Shown here: positions 24,825 through 32,290 of the stretch, piece by piece
Numbering within the stretch: the stretch's first letter is position 1
Layout of the letters: every line of letters starts with the position of its first letter
Assembly (NCBI RefSeq): GCF_018736145.1
Contig: NZ_CP059997.1
Location: 4,897,501-4,961,500, forward strand
DNA: 64,000 nucleotides
Direction: 5' to 3'
Source of the DNA: Amycolatopsis sp. CA-230715
Lineage (GTDB): Bacteria > Actinomycetota > Actinomycetes > Mycobacteriales > Pseudonocardiaceae
Translations under genes and position numbers: made by a program
The notes under the pieces: model-generated
Told to the model about the DNA's origin: nothing
Database searches by the model: none
The model's input: the letters and a program-made list of their open reading frames with translations, nothing else

Positions 24825-24841
24825 TACCCCAAGGGGGTATG
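24825..24841. promoter_or_regulatory. CsoR operator
   Basis: ATACCCC-AAG-GGGGTAT, a perfect 7-bp-arm palindrome 35 bp upstream of csoR. TACCCC-type GC-rich dyads flanked by AT are the known CsoR binding sequence, and the site lies where the csoR promoter must be. Confidence 0.9.
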
Positions 24842-24862
24842 GGGTTGCCCGAACGCGAAAGA

Positions 24863-24890
24863 AGCCGCCGCCCCGTGGGGCGACGGCTTC
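24863..24890 (-). terminator. Terminator of the second cold-shock gene
   Basis: Arms AAGCCGCCGCCCC (24863-24875) and GGGGCGACGGCTT (24878-24890), one mismatch, in the short gap between the csp stop and the csoR promoter. Confidence 0.8.
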
Positions 24891-24905
24891 GTTTCGAAGT
24901 CTTCG

Positions 24906-25109
24906 TCAGATGACGGTGACCGAGGTGGCCTGCGGGCCCTTCTGGCCCTGACCGATCTCGAACTCGACTCGCGCGTTCTCCTCGAGGGTACGGAAACCGT
25001 TACCCTGGATCTCCGAGTAGTGCACGAAGACGTCGCCGCCGCCGCTGTCGGGGGTGATGAAGCCGAACCCCTTCTCGGAGTTGAACCACTTCACAGTGCC
25101 CTGCGTCAT
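24906..25109 (-). CDS. Cold-shock domain protein (second copy)
   Basis: A 67-residue CspA-type protein with RNP1 (KGFGFITP) and RNP2 (DVFVHYSEI) intact. It differs from the copy at 6912-7115 mainly in the inter-RNP loop (TPDSGGG), in residues 35-37 and in the tail (QATSVTVI), so it is an older paralogue rather than a recent duplicate. ATG 25109 has GGAG 8-11 bases upstream. About 200 bp of leader lies before the next gene. It probably acts as an RNA chaperone. Confidence 0.97.
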   Translation of the reverse strand: MTQGTVKWFNSEKGFGFITPDSGGGDVFVHYSEIQGNGFRTLEENARVEFEIGQGQKGPQATSVTVI

Positions 25110-25315
25110 AAAAGATATCTCCATGTGTAACAAACAAAACGAGAAGCCACTTCGGCAGCTCGGGCTCAACACGAGCGGTTTGCTTCCCGGAAGAGGAACC
25201 ACTACGCCCGCTATGTCTTGCGAGCGTGGGTTAGCACGAACACAAAAACTTTGAGACCAGTGGAAGTAAAGCACAGATGGGGGCGCGCGCCAACCCACGA
25301 CCGGGGCGTGTTGCC

Positions 25316-26989
25316 TCACCCGGAGCGATCACCGTGGTACAGCTCGCTCAGCCTGGTCTCCGGGGTGATCACGTCCGGGTCGGTCCGCACGTCGATCAGG
25401 ACGGGCCGCTGGTGCCGCAGCGCGCGCGAGATCGTCGGCTCCAGCTCCTGCGGGTCCTCGACCATGTAGCCCGCGGCGCCGAGCCCGCGCGCCCACGCCG
25501 CGAAGTCGACCGCGGGCAGGGTGACCCCGGCGAGCCGTCCGTGCGTCCTGGCCTGGTGCATCGCCATCGTGCCGTACACGCCGTTCTGGAACACGATCAC
25601 GATGATCGGCACCCGGTAGCGCACCGCCGTCTCGATCTCCTGCCCGGTCATCAGCGCGGCGCCGTCGCCGACCATCGCGAACACCGTGCGCTCCGGCTCG
25701 GCGAGCTTGGCGGCGACCGCGGCGGGCACCGCGTACCCCATCGCGCCGTTCGCGGGGCCGAGCTGCGAGCGCGCGGCGGTGAAGCACCAGTAGCGGTGCA
25801 CGAACCCGGCGAACGCGCTCGCGTCGTTCGTGACGATGGTGTCCTCCGGCGCGTGGCGGCGCACCGTCCGCACGACGTCGGCGGGGTGCACGAGCACGCT
25901 GTCGCGGGTGTCGGGCGGGGTCATGAAGGTGTGCACCGCCGCGTTCGCCGCCGAACTGCGGCGCGTCCGCGGCGCGGCGACCGAGCGCAGCTCGCGGAGG
26001 AAGGGTTCGACCTCGGAGGCGACCCGGAAGGTCAGCCCGCCGCGCCGCGCGTCGGCCGGGCCGGTGCCGACCATCACCAGCGTCTGCGACGGCAGCGGGT
26101 AGCGGTAGTTCTGGGTGGTCACCTCGTCGAGCCGGGTGCCGAGGCACAGCACGAGATCGGCGCGCTCCATCGCGTCGAGCTGGCGCGCCGGGATCCCGAC
26201 GCCGAGGTGCCCGGCGTAGCGCTCGTGGGTCTCCGGGAACGCGTCCTGCCTGCGGAACGCGTTGTAGACGGCGAACCCGAGGTGCTCGGCGGTCATCACC
26301 AGCTCGTCGCGCGCCCAGCGGGCCCTGCCGCCCGCGATCACCACCGGGTACTTCGAATCGGCGAGCAGCGCGGCGACCTCGTCGGCGGAGCGGTGCAGGG
26401 TTCCGGTGCGCATCGCCAGGTCGGGATCGGCGAGCGACTGGTCGAACGGGGCGACCCAGAAATCGCTCGGCACCGCGAGCACCGCGGGCCCCCGGCGCCC
26501 GGTCCTGGCCGCGTTGATCGCTTCGACGAGGAGCTTCGGCACGTCGGTCGCGCTCCTGGCCTTCCCTGCCCATTTCACGAACGACGAGAACATGCCGGTC
26601 AGGTCGGGATCGCTGGGGCCGCTGTACTTCAGCAGGTTCGACGCGGTCTCGCCGAGGATGACGATCATCGGCGTCTCGTCCTGGTACGCCGTGTGCACGC
26701 CGATCGCCAGGTTCGCGATCCCGGGGCCCTTGCTGCCGAGCACGAGCGCGGGCACGTCGCGCAGCTTGCCCTCGGCCTCGGCCATGAACGCCGCGCCCGC
26801 TTCGTGCCGCGTCGTGATCAGCGAGATCGAGCGCTGGAGCTGCAGGACGTCCAAGAGTTCGAGAAAGGACTCGCCGGGGACCGTGTACGCGCGACGCACA
26901 CCGGCCTCGGCGAGAATACGTACGGCCGTCTGCGCGACGGTCCAACCTCGGTGATACCTGATGGGCCAAGTTAAGGGCGCCTTGATCAC
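25316..26989 (-). CDS. Thiamine-diphosphate-dependent enzyme, acetolactate-synthase-like
   Basis: A 557-residue ThDP enzyme of the POX/AHAS superfamily. The N-terminal PYR domain has the activating Glu in TVPGESFLELLD (about 40), the central domain follows (about 190-330), and the C-terminal PP domain has the Mg/ThDP motif GDGAALMTGQEIETAVRYRV with NGVYGTM. Residue QxxR contacts typical of true acetolactate synthases are not obvious and no ilvN subunit follows, so it may be a benzoylformate-decarboxylase-, oxalyl- or catabolic-ALS-like enzyme. GTG 26989 is used; the first 14 residues are unusual and the true start may be a little further in. It is divergent from the iron alcohol dehydrogenase. 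Confidence 0.85.
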   Translation of the reverse strand: MIKAPLTWPIRYHRGWTVAQTAVRILAEAGVRRAYTVPGESFLELLDVLQLQRSISLITTRHEAGAAFMAEAEGKLRDVPALVLGSKGPGIANLAIGVHTAYQDETPMIVILGETASNLLKYSGPSDPDLTGMFSSFVKWAGKARSATDVPKLLVEAINAARTGRRGPAVLAVPSDFWVAPFDQSLADPDLAMRTGTLHRSADEVAALLADSKYPVVIAGGRARWARDELVMTAEHLGFAVYNAFRRQDAFPETHERYAGHLGVGIPARQLDAMERADLVLCLGTRLDEVTTQNYRYPLPSQTLVMVGTGPADARRGGLTFRVASEVEPFLRELRSVAAPRTRRSSAANAAVHTFMTPPDTRDSVLVHPADVVRTVRRHAPEDTIVTNDASAFAGFVHRYWCFTAARSQLGPANGAMGYAVPAAVAAKLAEPERTVFAMVGDGAALMTGQEIETAVRYRVPIIVIVFQNGVYGTMAMHQARTHGRLAGVTLPAVDFAAWARGLGAAGYMVEDPQELEPTISRALRHQRPVLIDVRTDPDVITPETRLSELYHGDRSG

Positions 26990-26995
26990 CCGGTC

Positions 26996-27011
26996 AAGTG
27001 AAGGGTCACTT
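26996..27011. promoter_or_regulatory. Palindrome AAGTGA-AGGG-TCACTT in the divergent gap
   Basis: Perfect 6-bp arms in the 143-bp gap between the ThDP enzyme and the iron alcohol dehydrogenase, 7 bp from the assigned GTG start. A plausible operator for one or both genes; no regulator is nearby. Confidence 0.4.
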
Positions 27012-27132
27012 ACTTAGCGGAGCGAGAAGCACCGCAGAGTTGACCGGATTCGGGAATCCTTCACCGAGATGTCTGAAATGACGGATTATCGAGATCTTCT
27101 TCTCCGGCGGCGCGCCCCCTTAAGCTCGGGGC

Positions 27133-28413
27133 GTGGACGTGACACCTGACCGAGAAACCGTGTTCACCTACGGTGCCCCCGCGTTGAAGTACGGCCGCGG
27201 CGCGAGCGACGAAATCGGCTACGACCTGACCCAGCTCGGCGCGCGCCGGGTCCTCGTCATCACCGATCCCGGGGTCGCCGCCACCGGCTGGCCGCGGCGG
27301 ATCGCCGAGGGGTTGCGGTCCTACGGGCTGGCGGCCGAGGTGTTCGACGACGTGCACGTCGAGCCGACCGACGTGAGCATGCGCAAGGCGGTCGACCACG
27401 CGCGTGGCACCGGCCCGTGGGACGCGTTCGTCGCGGTCGGTGGCGGCTCCAGCATCGACACCGCCAAAGCGGTGAACCTGCTGATGAGCAACGACGGCGA
27501 GCTGATGGACTACGTCAATGCGCCGGTTGGCGGCGGTAGGGCCCCGGAGAAGCCGTTGAAGCCGTTCGTCGCGGTGCCGACGACCACCGGCACCGGCGCC
27601 GAAAGCACCACGGTGTGCGTGCTGGACGTGCTGTCGCTGCGGGTGAAGAGCGGGATCAGCCACCTGAAGCTCCGGCCGACCCTGGCCGTGGTGGACCCGA
27701 GGCTGTCGCTGAGCCAGCCCGCCGAGGTGACCGCGGCCAGCGGGATGGACATCCTGTGCCACGCCGCGGAGAGCTACACCGCGAAGCCGTACACCGAGTT
27801 CGACCGCAAGCGCCCCGAGCAGCGGGTGCCTTACTGCGGCTCGAATCCCCTCGCCGACATGTTCGCGGAGAAGTCGCTCGACCTGTTGCGCGAAGCGCTG
27901 CCCGCGGCGGTGGAAGACGGCGACAACGTGCGCGCACGCGAAGACCTGGCGCTGGCCGCGACGTTCGCGGGGCTCGGCTTCGGCAACGCGGGCGTGCACA
28001 TCCCGCACGCCAACGCGTACCCGATCGCGGGGCAGGTGCGCGACTTCCACCCCGCGGGCTACCCCGGCGAGGAAGCCATGGTGCCGCACGGAATGGCGGT
28101 TTCGCTGACCGCGCCGGAGGCGTTCCGGTTCACCTTCGACGCGGCGCCCGAACGGCACCTGCGGGTGGCCCGCCTGCTCGCGCCGGACCTGGACGTGCCA
28201 GCGGACGCGGACTACCTGCCGTCGGCGTTGAAGGCGCTGATGCGGCGGATCGGCATCCCGAACGGGATCGGCGAGGTCGGCTACTCGGAGTCCGATGTGG
28301 ACGAACTGGTGCAGGGCACGCTCAAGCAGCAGCGCCTGCTCGCGACCGCGCCGCGCGAAGCGGACGCCGAAGACCTCGCCGGTGTCTTCCGCCGATCGGT
28401 GGCCCTGTGGTGA
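27133..28413 (+). CDS. Iron-containing alcohol dehydrogenase, hydroxyacid-oxoacid-transhydrogenase-like
   Basis: A 426-residue type III alcohol dehydrogenase. It opens ETVFTYGAPALKYGRGASDE as in hydroxyacid-oxoacid transhydrogenase (HOT/ADHFE1). NAD-binding GGGSSIDTAK is at about 101-110. The iron ligands fit Asp and His in GMDILCHAAE, HIPHANAYPI and VPHGMAVS. HOT couples oxidation of a 4-hydroxy acid to reduction of 2-oxoglutarate; this is family knowledge, and the substrate here is not proven. Its stop overlaps the GTG of a thioesterase by 4 bp, so the two are coupled. GTG 27133 is used. Confidence 0.9.
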   Translation: MDVTPDRETVFTYGAPALKYGRGASDEIGYDLTQLGARRVLVITDPGVAATGWPRRIAEGLRSYGLAAEVFDDVHVEPTDVSMRKAVDHARGTGPWDAFVAVGGGSSIDTAKAVNLLMSNDGELMDYVNAPVGGGRAPEKPLKPFVAVPTTTGTGAESTTVCVLDVLSLRVKSGISHLKLRPTLAVVDPRLSLSQPAEVTAASGMDILCHAAESYTAKPYTEFDRKRPEQRVPYCGSNPLADMFAEKSLDLLREALPAAVEDGDNVRAREDLALAATFAGLGFGNAGVHIPHANAYPIAGQVRDFHPAGYPGEEAMVPHGMAVSLTAPEAFRFTFDAAPERHLRVARLLAPDLDVPADADYLPSALKALMRRIGIPNGIGEVGYSESDVDELVQGTLKQQRLLATAPREADAEDLAGVFRRSVALW

Positions 28414-29210
28414 GCGACTACCCGCACTGGCAGCAGGTTCCGTTGCGGTGGAAGGACAACGACGTCTATGGGCACGTCAACAACGTCGTGCACTACGCGC
28501 TGATGGACACCGTGATCAACACCTGGCTGATCGACCGCGGCGGCCTCGACATGCACGACGGCGAAACGATCGGCCTGTGCGTCGAATCGCACTGCAACTA
28601 CCGCGGCTCGGTGTCCTTTCCGGACACACTGTCGGTGGGGTTGCGCGTCGGGCACCTCGGCCGGTCCAGCGTGCGGTACGAGATCGGCATGTTCCGCGAG
28701 GAGGAATTGATCGCGGAGGGCCATTTCGTGCACGTGTTCGTGGACCGGGGTTCGCGCCGCCCGGTCGAAGTCAGCGGCAAGCTCCGCGAAGCACTGGAAG
28801 CACTGCAGCCCTGCTGATCGTTCTCGGCGAAATGCCCCGAAGGCCACCCTCGGGGAACTAGACGCCGCAGATCGTCCCCTCGCCTCGTTCCACCCGAAGG
28901 GCGCCGGTCCCCGAAGGTGGCCTTCGGGGCGTCTAGCGCCGCGTTCTCGGCCCTCGTGGCGTCCGGCAGGACGACCCTCGGTGAACTCCTCTTCGCAGGC
29001 GTGGCAGTCGTAGATGTGCGGGGACTTCTTGGTGCGGTGCACTTTCCACAGGAATCCGCACAACATCCGGATCGTTGCGGCGTTCGGGGGAATTTCTGTT
29101 TCGCCGGTCCGATGCCGGACGCCGCCGACAACGGGCCGGAACTCTTCGTTGACGGGGCCGGTGCCGTCGGGATCTTCGATGTTGCCGTGCATATCGCGCC
29201 GCCAGCTCAT
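28281..29210 (-). CDS. Small Cys-rich protein whose frame runs on through repeats (3' end doubtful)
   Basis: ATG 29210 has a GAGGA ribosome site. The first 85 residues look real: MSWRRDMHGNIEDPDGTGPV ... PPNAATIRMLCGFLWKVHRT, then IYDCHACEEEFTEGRP, with Cys51 and a CxxC pair (Cys69, Cys72) that could bind zinc. From about residue 86 the frame enters the family A arm and palindrome (encoding RERGARRPEGHLRG) and then runs antisense through the thioesterase gene before stopping at 28281. The true C-terminus is probably near 28955, with the original stop lost to repeat insertion, or the long tail may be made. It is divergent from the DUF5753 regulator. Family not recognised. Confidence 0.45.
   Translation of the reverse strand: MSWRRDMHGNIEDPDGTGPVNEEFRPVVGGVRHRTGETEIPPNAATIRMLCGFLWKVHRTKKSPHIYDCHACEEEFTEGRPAGRHEGRERGARRPEGHLRGPAPFGWNEARGRSAASSSPRVAFGAFRRERSAGLQCFQCFAELAADFDRAARTPVHEHVHEMALRDQFLLAEHADLVPHAGPAEVPDAQPHRQCVRKGHRAAVVAVRFDAQADRFAVVHVEAAAVDQPGVDHGVHQRVVHDVVDVPIDVVVLPPQRNLLPVRVVAHHRATDRRKTPARSSASASRGAVASRRCCLSVPCTSSSTSDSE
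28410..28817 (+). CDS. Acyl-CoA thioesterase, 4HBT/YbgC-like
   Basis: A 135-residue hotdog thioesterase. The motif RWKDNDVYGHVNNVVHYALM carries the catalytic Asp of the 4-hydroxybenzoyl-CoA thioesterase / YbgC group, followed by the long central helix and SHCNYRGSVSFPDTLSVGLR. GTG 28410 overlaps the dehydrogenase stop (GTGA), so translation is coupled. Together the pair suggests oxidation of a hydroxy acid and release of an acyl group from CoA. After its stop the family A repeats begin within 20 bp. Confidence 0.9.
   Translation: MSDYPHWQQVPLRWKDNDVYGHVNNVVHYALMDTVINTWLIDRGGLDMHDGETIGLCVESHCNYRGSVSFPDTLSVGLRVGHLGRSSVRYEIGMFREEELIAEGHFVHVFVDRGSRRPVEVSGKLREALEALQPC
28835..28955. repeat. Family A repeats (two palindromes, one with CTAG arm)
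   Basis: Palindromes at 28835-28855 and 28909-28929, the second followed by the arm GTCTAGCGCCGCGTTCTCGG continuing to 28955. A diverged CTAG (aactagacgcc) also follows the first palindrome. Confidence 0.9.
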
Positions 29211-29321
29211 GGGGTCGGTCCTCTGTTGCGGATGTTGCGCCGTTGTTGGTTACCAAAACAGCCGGTACGGACCCGCACCGCAAGTCACTGATCGAGGGAT
29301 GAATCCGCAGGTCAGGATCAA

Positions 29322-29327
29322 TAATGT
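29322..29327 (+). promoter_or_regulatory. -10-like TAATGT for a probable leaderless regulator gene
   Basis: TAATGT lies 7 nt before ATG 29335 with no ribosome site between them, the same geometry as at 6365/6377. No good -35 is visible. Confidence 0.4.
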
Positions 29328-29334
29328 GCGTTGC

Positions 29335-30222
29335 ATGGCAGGCAACAGAGCAACTCCGAAAGCGCGCGCTCTCGGCGCGGCGATCCGCGAACTGCGCGAA
29401 GAAGCAGGTGTGGGCCTGCGCCAATTCGCGGGCCGGTTGGGAAAGGATCCCGGCACGGTCTCCCGCATCGAAACCGGCAAGCGAGGCACCGATGTCGCCG
29501 AGATCGCGCGAATGCTCACCACGCTCGGTGTGGGTGGCGCGCGGTACGAGGAACTCGTCGAGATGGCGCGCGGTGGCACGGCCGGGCCGTTGTGGCTCGC
29601 CGCCACCCTTCCGGAGCAACGTCAACACCTCGCCGCGGTCTTGGAGTTCGAACGCTCGGCGACCGTGATCATCGACATGGCTCCGCTGCTGATCCCCGGT
29701 CTGCTGCAGACGACCGACTACGCTCGGGCAATCATGTCGGCGGGCAGTGTTCCTGCTTCGGAGATCGAGATGCGCATCGCGATCAGAGTCGGGCGCCGCG
29801 ACGCAATTTTCAGGCCGCATCCGGCCCACTTCGTTGCGCTGATCGGCGAAGCCGCGTTGCGCCAGGAGATCGGTGGTCGCGATGTGCTGCTCGCGCAGTG
29901 CCGGTACCTGCTGGAGCTGTCCGCCAAATCCAATGTGGACATTCGAGTGGTTCCGTTCGACGTCGGATGGCATCCGGGGCTGGAGACACCGTTCGTGCTC
30001 ATGGATTCCGATGTGGCGCAACCGGTTGTTCAGGTCGAAACCCGGATCAGCGGGCTCTTCCTGAGCGACGACGAGTATGTGAGCGGATACCGGAATGCGG
30101 CCGATAAGGTGGCCCAAGTGGCGTTGGGGCCGAAGGAATCGGTGTCCCTCATCGCTGCTCGGGTCGACAGGATGGAGCGAGAACATGACCGCTGCCGGTC
30201 AGTGGAAGAAGTCCAGTCGTAG
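29335..30222 (+). CDS. XRE-type regulator with DUF5753 domain
   Basis: A 295-residue protein of the abundant actinobacterial HTH-DUF5753 group. The helix-turn-helix spans about 13-65 (LGAAIRELREEAGVGLRQFA, then GRLGKDPGTVSRIETGKRGT), and the DUF5753 domain follows (about 95-280; LIPGLLQTTDYARAIM, RVGRRDAIFRPHPAHFVALI, IRVVPFDVGWHPGLETPFVL). ATG 29335 gives the typical MAGNRATPKARALG opening and fits a leaderless promoter; ATG 29299 is an in-frame alternative. The downstream DUF397 gene overlaps it by 38 bp, the usual partner in such pairs, some of which act in development and antibiotic control. Confidence 0.92.
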   Translation: MAGNRATPKARALGAAIRELREEAGVGLRQFAGRLGKDPGTVSRIETGKRGTDVAEIARMLTTLGVGGARYEELVEMARGGTAGPLWLAATLPEQRQHLAAVLEFERSATVIIDMAPLLIPGLLQTTDYARAIMSAGSVPASEIEMRIAIRVGRRDAIFRPHPAHFVALIGEAALRQEIGGRDVLLAQCRYLLELSAKSNVDIRVVPFDVGWHPGLETPFVLMDSDVAQPVVQVETRISGLFLSDDEYVSGYRNAADKVAQVALGPKESVSLIAARVDRMEREHDRCRSVEEVQS

Positions 30223-30367
30223 CCAGCAAAGCACCAGTTGCGTGGAGGTGAACCTGGGCGCCACAGTGGGCGTGCGGGACACCAAGGCGCGGAAGTCGGG
30301 CACTCTTCGGGTGCCTGCCACGGCATGGCGAGCCTTCGTCGCCACCACGGGCACGGATATCCGCTGA
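30185..30367 (+). CDS. DUF397 small protein
   Basis: A 60-residue DUF397 protein (MTAAGQWKKSSRSQQSTSCV, then EVNLGATVGVRDTKARKSGT, then LRVPATAWRAFVATTG). The core WKKSSRS...CVEV...VGVRDTK...W..F is the family signature. It starts 38 bp inside the upstream DUF5753 regulator, so the two are made together. In related pairs the DUF397 protein antagonises its HTH partner. The family A repeats start right after the stop. Confidence 0.92.
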   Translation: MTAAGQWKKSSRSQQSTSCVEVNLGATVGVRDTKARKSGTLRVPATAWRAFVATTGTDIR

Positions 30368-30380
30368 GACGTGATCCGGA

Positions 30381-30433
30381 TGCCCCGAAGGTGGCCTTCG
30401 GGGCGCTGGGCGCCGTGAAGGCCACCTTCGGGG
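30381..30433. repeat. Family A palindrome doublet
   Basis: Units at 30381-30403 and 30411-30433, 30 bp start to start, with linker gctgggc. The first is a perfect palindrome apart from the central base. The second has GCCGTGAAGG as its left arm. Confidence 0.95.
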
Positions 30434-30493
30434 CAGAGGAGCGCCCGCCACGACGGTGGGAGTTTGTTACGAGGGCCGAGTTCACGGCGCTAG

Positions 30494-32155
30494 CCTGGGT
30501 GTTTCATGGGTGGTGGGGTGTCGTGGGGGTTGAATGCGCGAAAGTGCCTGTCCTGTAGGGGAAACTGGGACTTGTCTAGGGTCCGGTTTCTCGAACGGGA
30601 AGGCACTTCGCGGGTGAAGGATAGCAAGCGTTCTGGTCGGGTGAAGGTCAGCGCGGATGGTGCTGGTGTCGTGTCGCATGCTGGTGTCGGGTTGTTGCGG
30701 GAGATGGCTGAGGTCACGGGTTTGGTCGGGGCGGTGAACTCGGCGTTGGCTGATACTTATCGTGGTGTCGCGGTGCATGCGCCGGGGCAGGTGTTCGCTG
30801 ATGTGGCGGTGGCGATCGCGGATGGCGCGGACGCGGTGTCGGGGATCGCGGTGCTGCGGGACCGGGAGGATCTGTTCGGGCCGGTCGCGTCGATGCCGAC
30901 GGCGTGGCGGTTACTCGAGCGGATCGACGAGGCCCATCTGCCCGCGGTGCAGGCCGCCCGTGCCGCCGCGCGGCAACGGGCGTGGGAGGCCGGGGCTGCC
31001 CCGGACCTGTCCGAGGAGCTGTGTCTGGATTTCGATGCCACGATCGTGCTGGCGCACTCGGACAAGCAGGACGCGGCAGCGACGTGGAAGCACACGTTCG
31101 GGTTTCACCCGCTGTTGTGTTTCCTCGATCGCCCGCAGATCGCCGGCGGGGAAGCCTTGGCCGGGTTGCTGCGCCCAGGCAACGCGGGGTCGAGCACCGC
31201 GGCCGATCACGTCGCCGTGCTCGATGCGGCGCTGGCGGCGTTGCCCACCTACGCCCGGCCCCGCCCCGGCGACCCCGATTCGCCGCGGCTGCTCGCGCGC
31301 AGTGATTCCGCCGGGGCCAGCCACACCTTCGCCCAGACCTGCCGGGACCGGGGCGTCGGGTTCTCCTTCGGGTTCCCGGTCGACGCGCGGGTGCAGCGCA
31401 TCGTCGACGCGATCCCGGCTTCGTGCTGGCATCCCGCGGTCGAGCCTGGGGACGGGATCCGGGACGGAGCCTGGGTCACCGAGATCAGCACCGCGATCGA
31501 CCTGTCGAAGTGGCCCGAAGGGTCACGGCTGATCCTGCGCAAAGAACGCCCGCACCCCGGCGCGCAGCTACGATTCACCGACGCCGACGGGATGCGGATC
31601 ACCGCGCTGCTCACCGACACCGCACCCGGGATCATCCCCGGCCAGGCCGCCGGGCTGGAACTGCGACACCGTCAACGCGCCCGGATGGAAGACCGCATCC
31701 GCGAGGCCAAAGCCACCGGCCTGCGCAACCTGCCCTGTCGCGGACTCGCCGAAAACACAGCCTGGCTACAGGCCGTGCTCACCGCGATCGACCTGGTCTG
31801 CTGGAGCCAACTGATCGGCTTCACCGACCAGCCCGACCTCGCCCGGATCGAGATCACCACCTTCCGTTACCGCGTCCTGCACGTCGCCGCCCGCATCACC
31901 CGCAGCGCACGCCAAACCCATCTGCGCATCGACCGGACATGGCGCTGGGCCCCCGCAATCGCCACCGGATTCCACCGCATCCGCACCGCTTTCCCCTAAC
32001 CCACACCACCCCTGACCCGACAACCCGAAAGACCCCGGAGCAGCCGATACCCCAGCAGATCGGCAACTACAACCTGCCCACACCCAAAACCACACCCAAC
32101 AACATCAACATCTCCAACATCAACATCACCTACAGATCACCATGAAAGACCGAGG
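30494..32155 (+). mobile_element. IS1380-family insertion sequence, complete, in a family A repeat
   Basis: A 1662-bp element. The terminal inverted repeats are CCTGGGTGTTTCATGG (30494-30509) and CCTCGGTCTTTCATGG (complement of 32140-32155), matching at 14 of 16 positions. They are flanked by the 4-bp direct repeat CTAG (30490-30493 and 32156-32159). Length, CC start and 4-bp duplication fit the IS1380 family. Removing the element and one CTAG restores the repeat arm gagggccgagttcacggcg-CTAG-acgcccc joined to the palindrome at 32163-32183, like the intact copy at 32213-32258. Confidence 0.93.
30614..31999 (+). CDS. IS1380-family transposase
   Basis: A 461-residue DDE transposase from GTG 30614, the usual length for IS1380. 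Candidate catalytic acids are in LCLDFDATIVLAHSDKQDAA (about 150-170) and LLARSDSAGASHTFAQTCRD (about 235-255), followed by a C-terminal RARMEDRIREAKATGLRNLP with the late Glu. No frameshift or stop is present, so it may be active. An in-frame ATG at 30506 lies almost in the left inverted repeat and is unlikely to be the start. The 155 bp after the stop are AC-rich, with low-complexity aacatcaaca runs up to the right end. Confidence 0.93.
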   Translation: MKDSKRSGRVKVSADGAGVVSHAGVGLLREMAEVTGLVGAVNSALADTYRGVAVHAPGQVFADVAVAIADGADAVSGIAVLRDREDLFGPVASMPTAWRLLERIDEAHLPAVQAARAAARQRAWEAGAAPDLSEELCLDFDATIVLAHSDKQDAAATWKHTFGFHPLLCFLDRPQIAGGEALAGLLRPGNAGSSTAADHVAVLDAALAALPTYARPRPGDPDSPRLLARSDSAGASHTFAQTCRDRGVGFSFGFPVDARVQRIVDAIPASCWHPAVEPGDGIRDGAWVTEISTAIDLSKWPEGSRLILRKERPHPGAQLRFTDADGMRITALLTDTAPGIIPGQAAGLELRHRQRARMEDRIREAKATGLRNLPCRGLAENTAWLQAVLTAIDLVCWSQLIGFTDQPDLARIEITTFRYRVLHVAARITRSARQTHLRIDRTWRWAPAIATGFHRIRTAFP

Positions 32156-32159
32156 CTAG

Positions 32160-32258
32160 ACGCCCCGAAGGCCACCTTCGGGGACGGGCGCCGGGGTGGC
32201 CGTCTGCCGCGAGGGCCGCGATCGTGGCGCTAGATGCCCCGAGGGTGGCCTTCGGGGC
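32160..32258. repeat. Family A repeats to the right of the IS (two palindromes, one with arm)
   Basis: The palindrome at 32163-32183 is the half separated from its arm by the IS element. The arm cgagggccgcgatcgtggcg CTAG at 32213-32235 leads into the palindrome at 32236-32258. The next gene stop is at 32291. Confidence 0.93.
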
Positions 32259-32290
32259 ATCGGGGGCACCCGCTGAAGCCGCCCCGGAAG

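Noticed and set aside
30506..30613. An N-terminal extension of the transposase from ATG 30506
   Set aside because: It begins within the terminal inverted repeat; GTG 30614 gives the usual family length.
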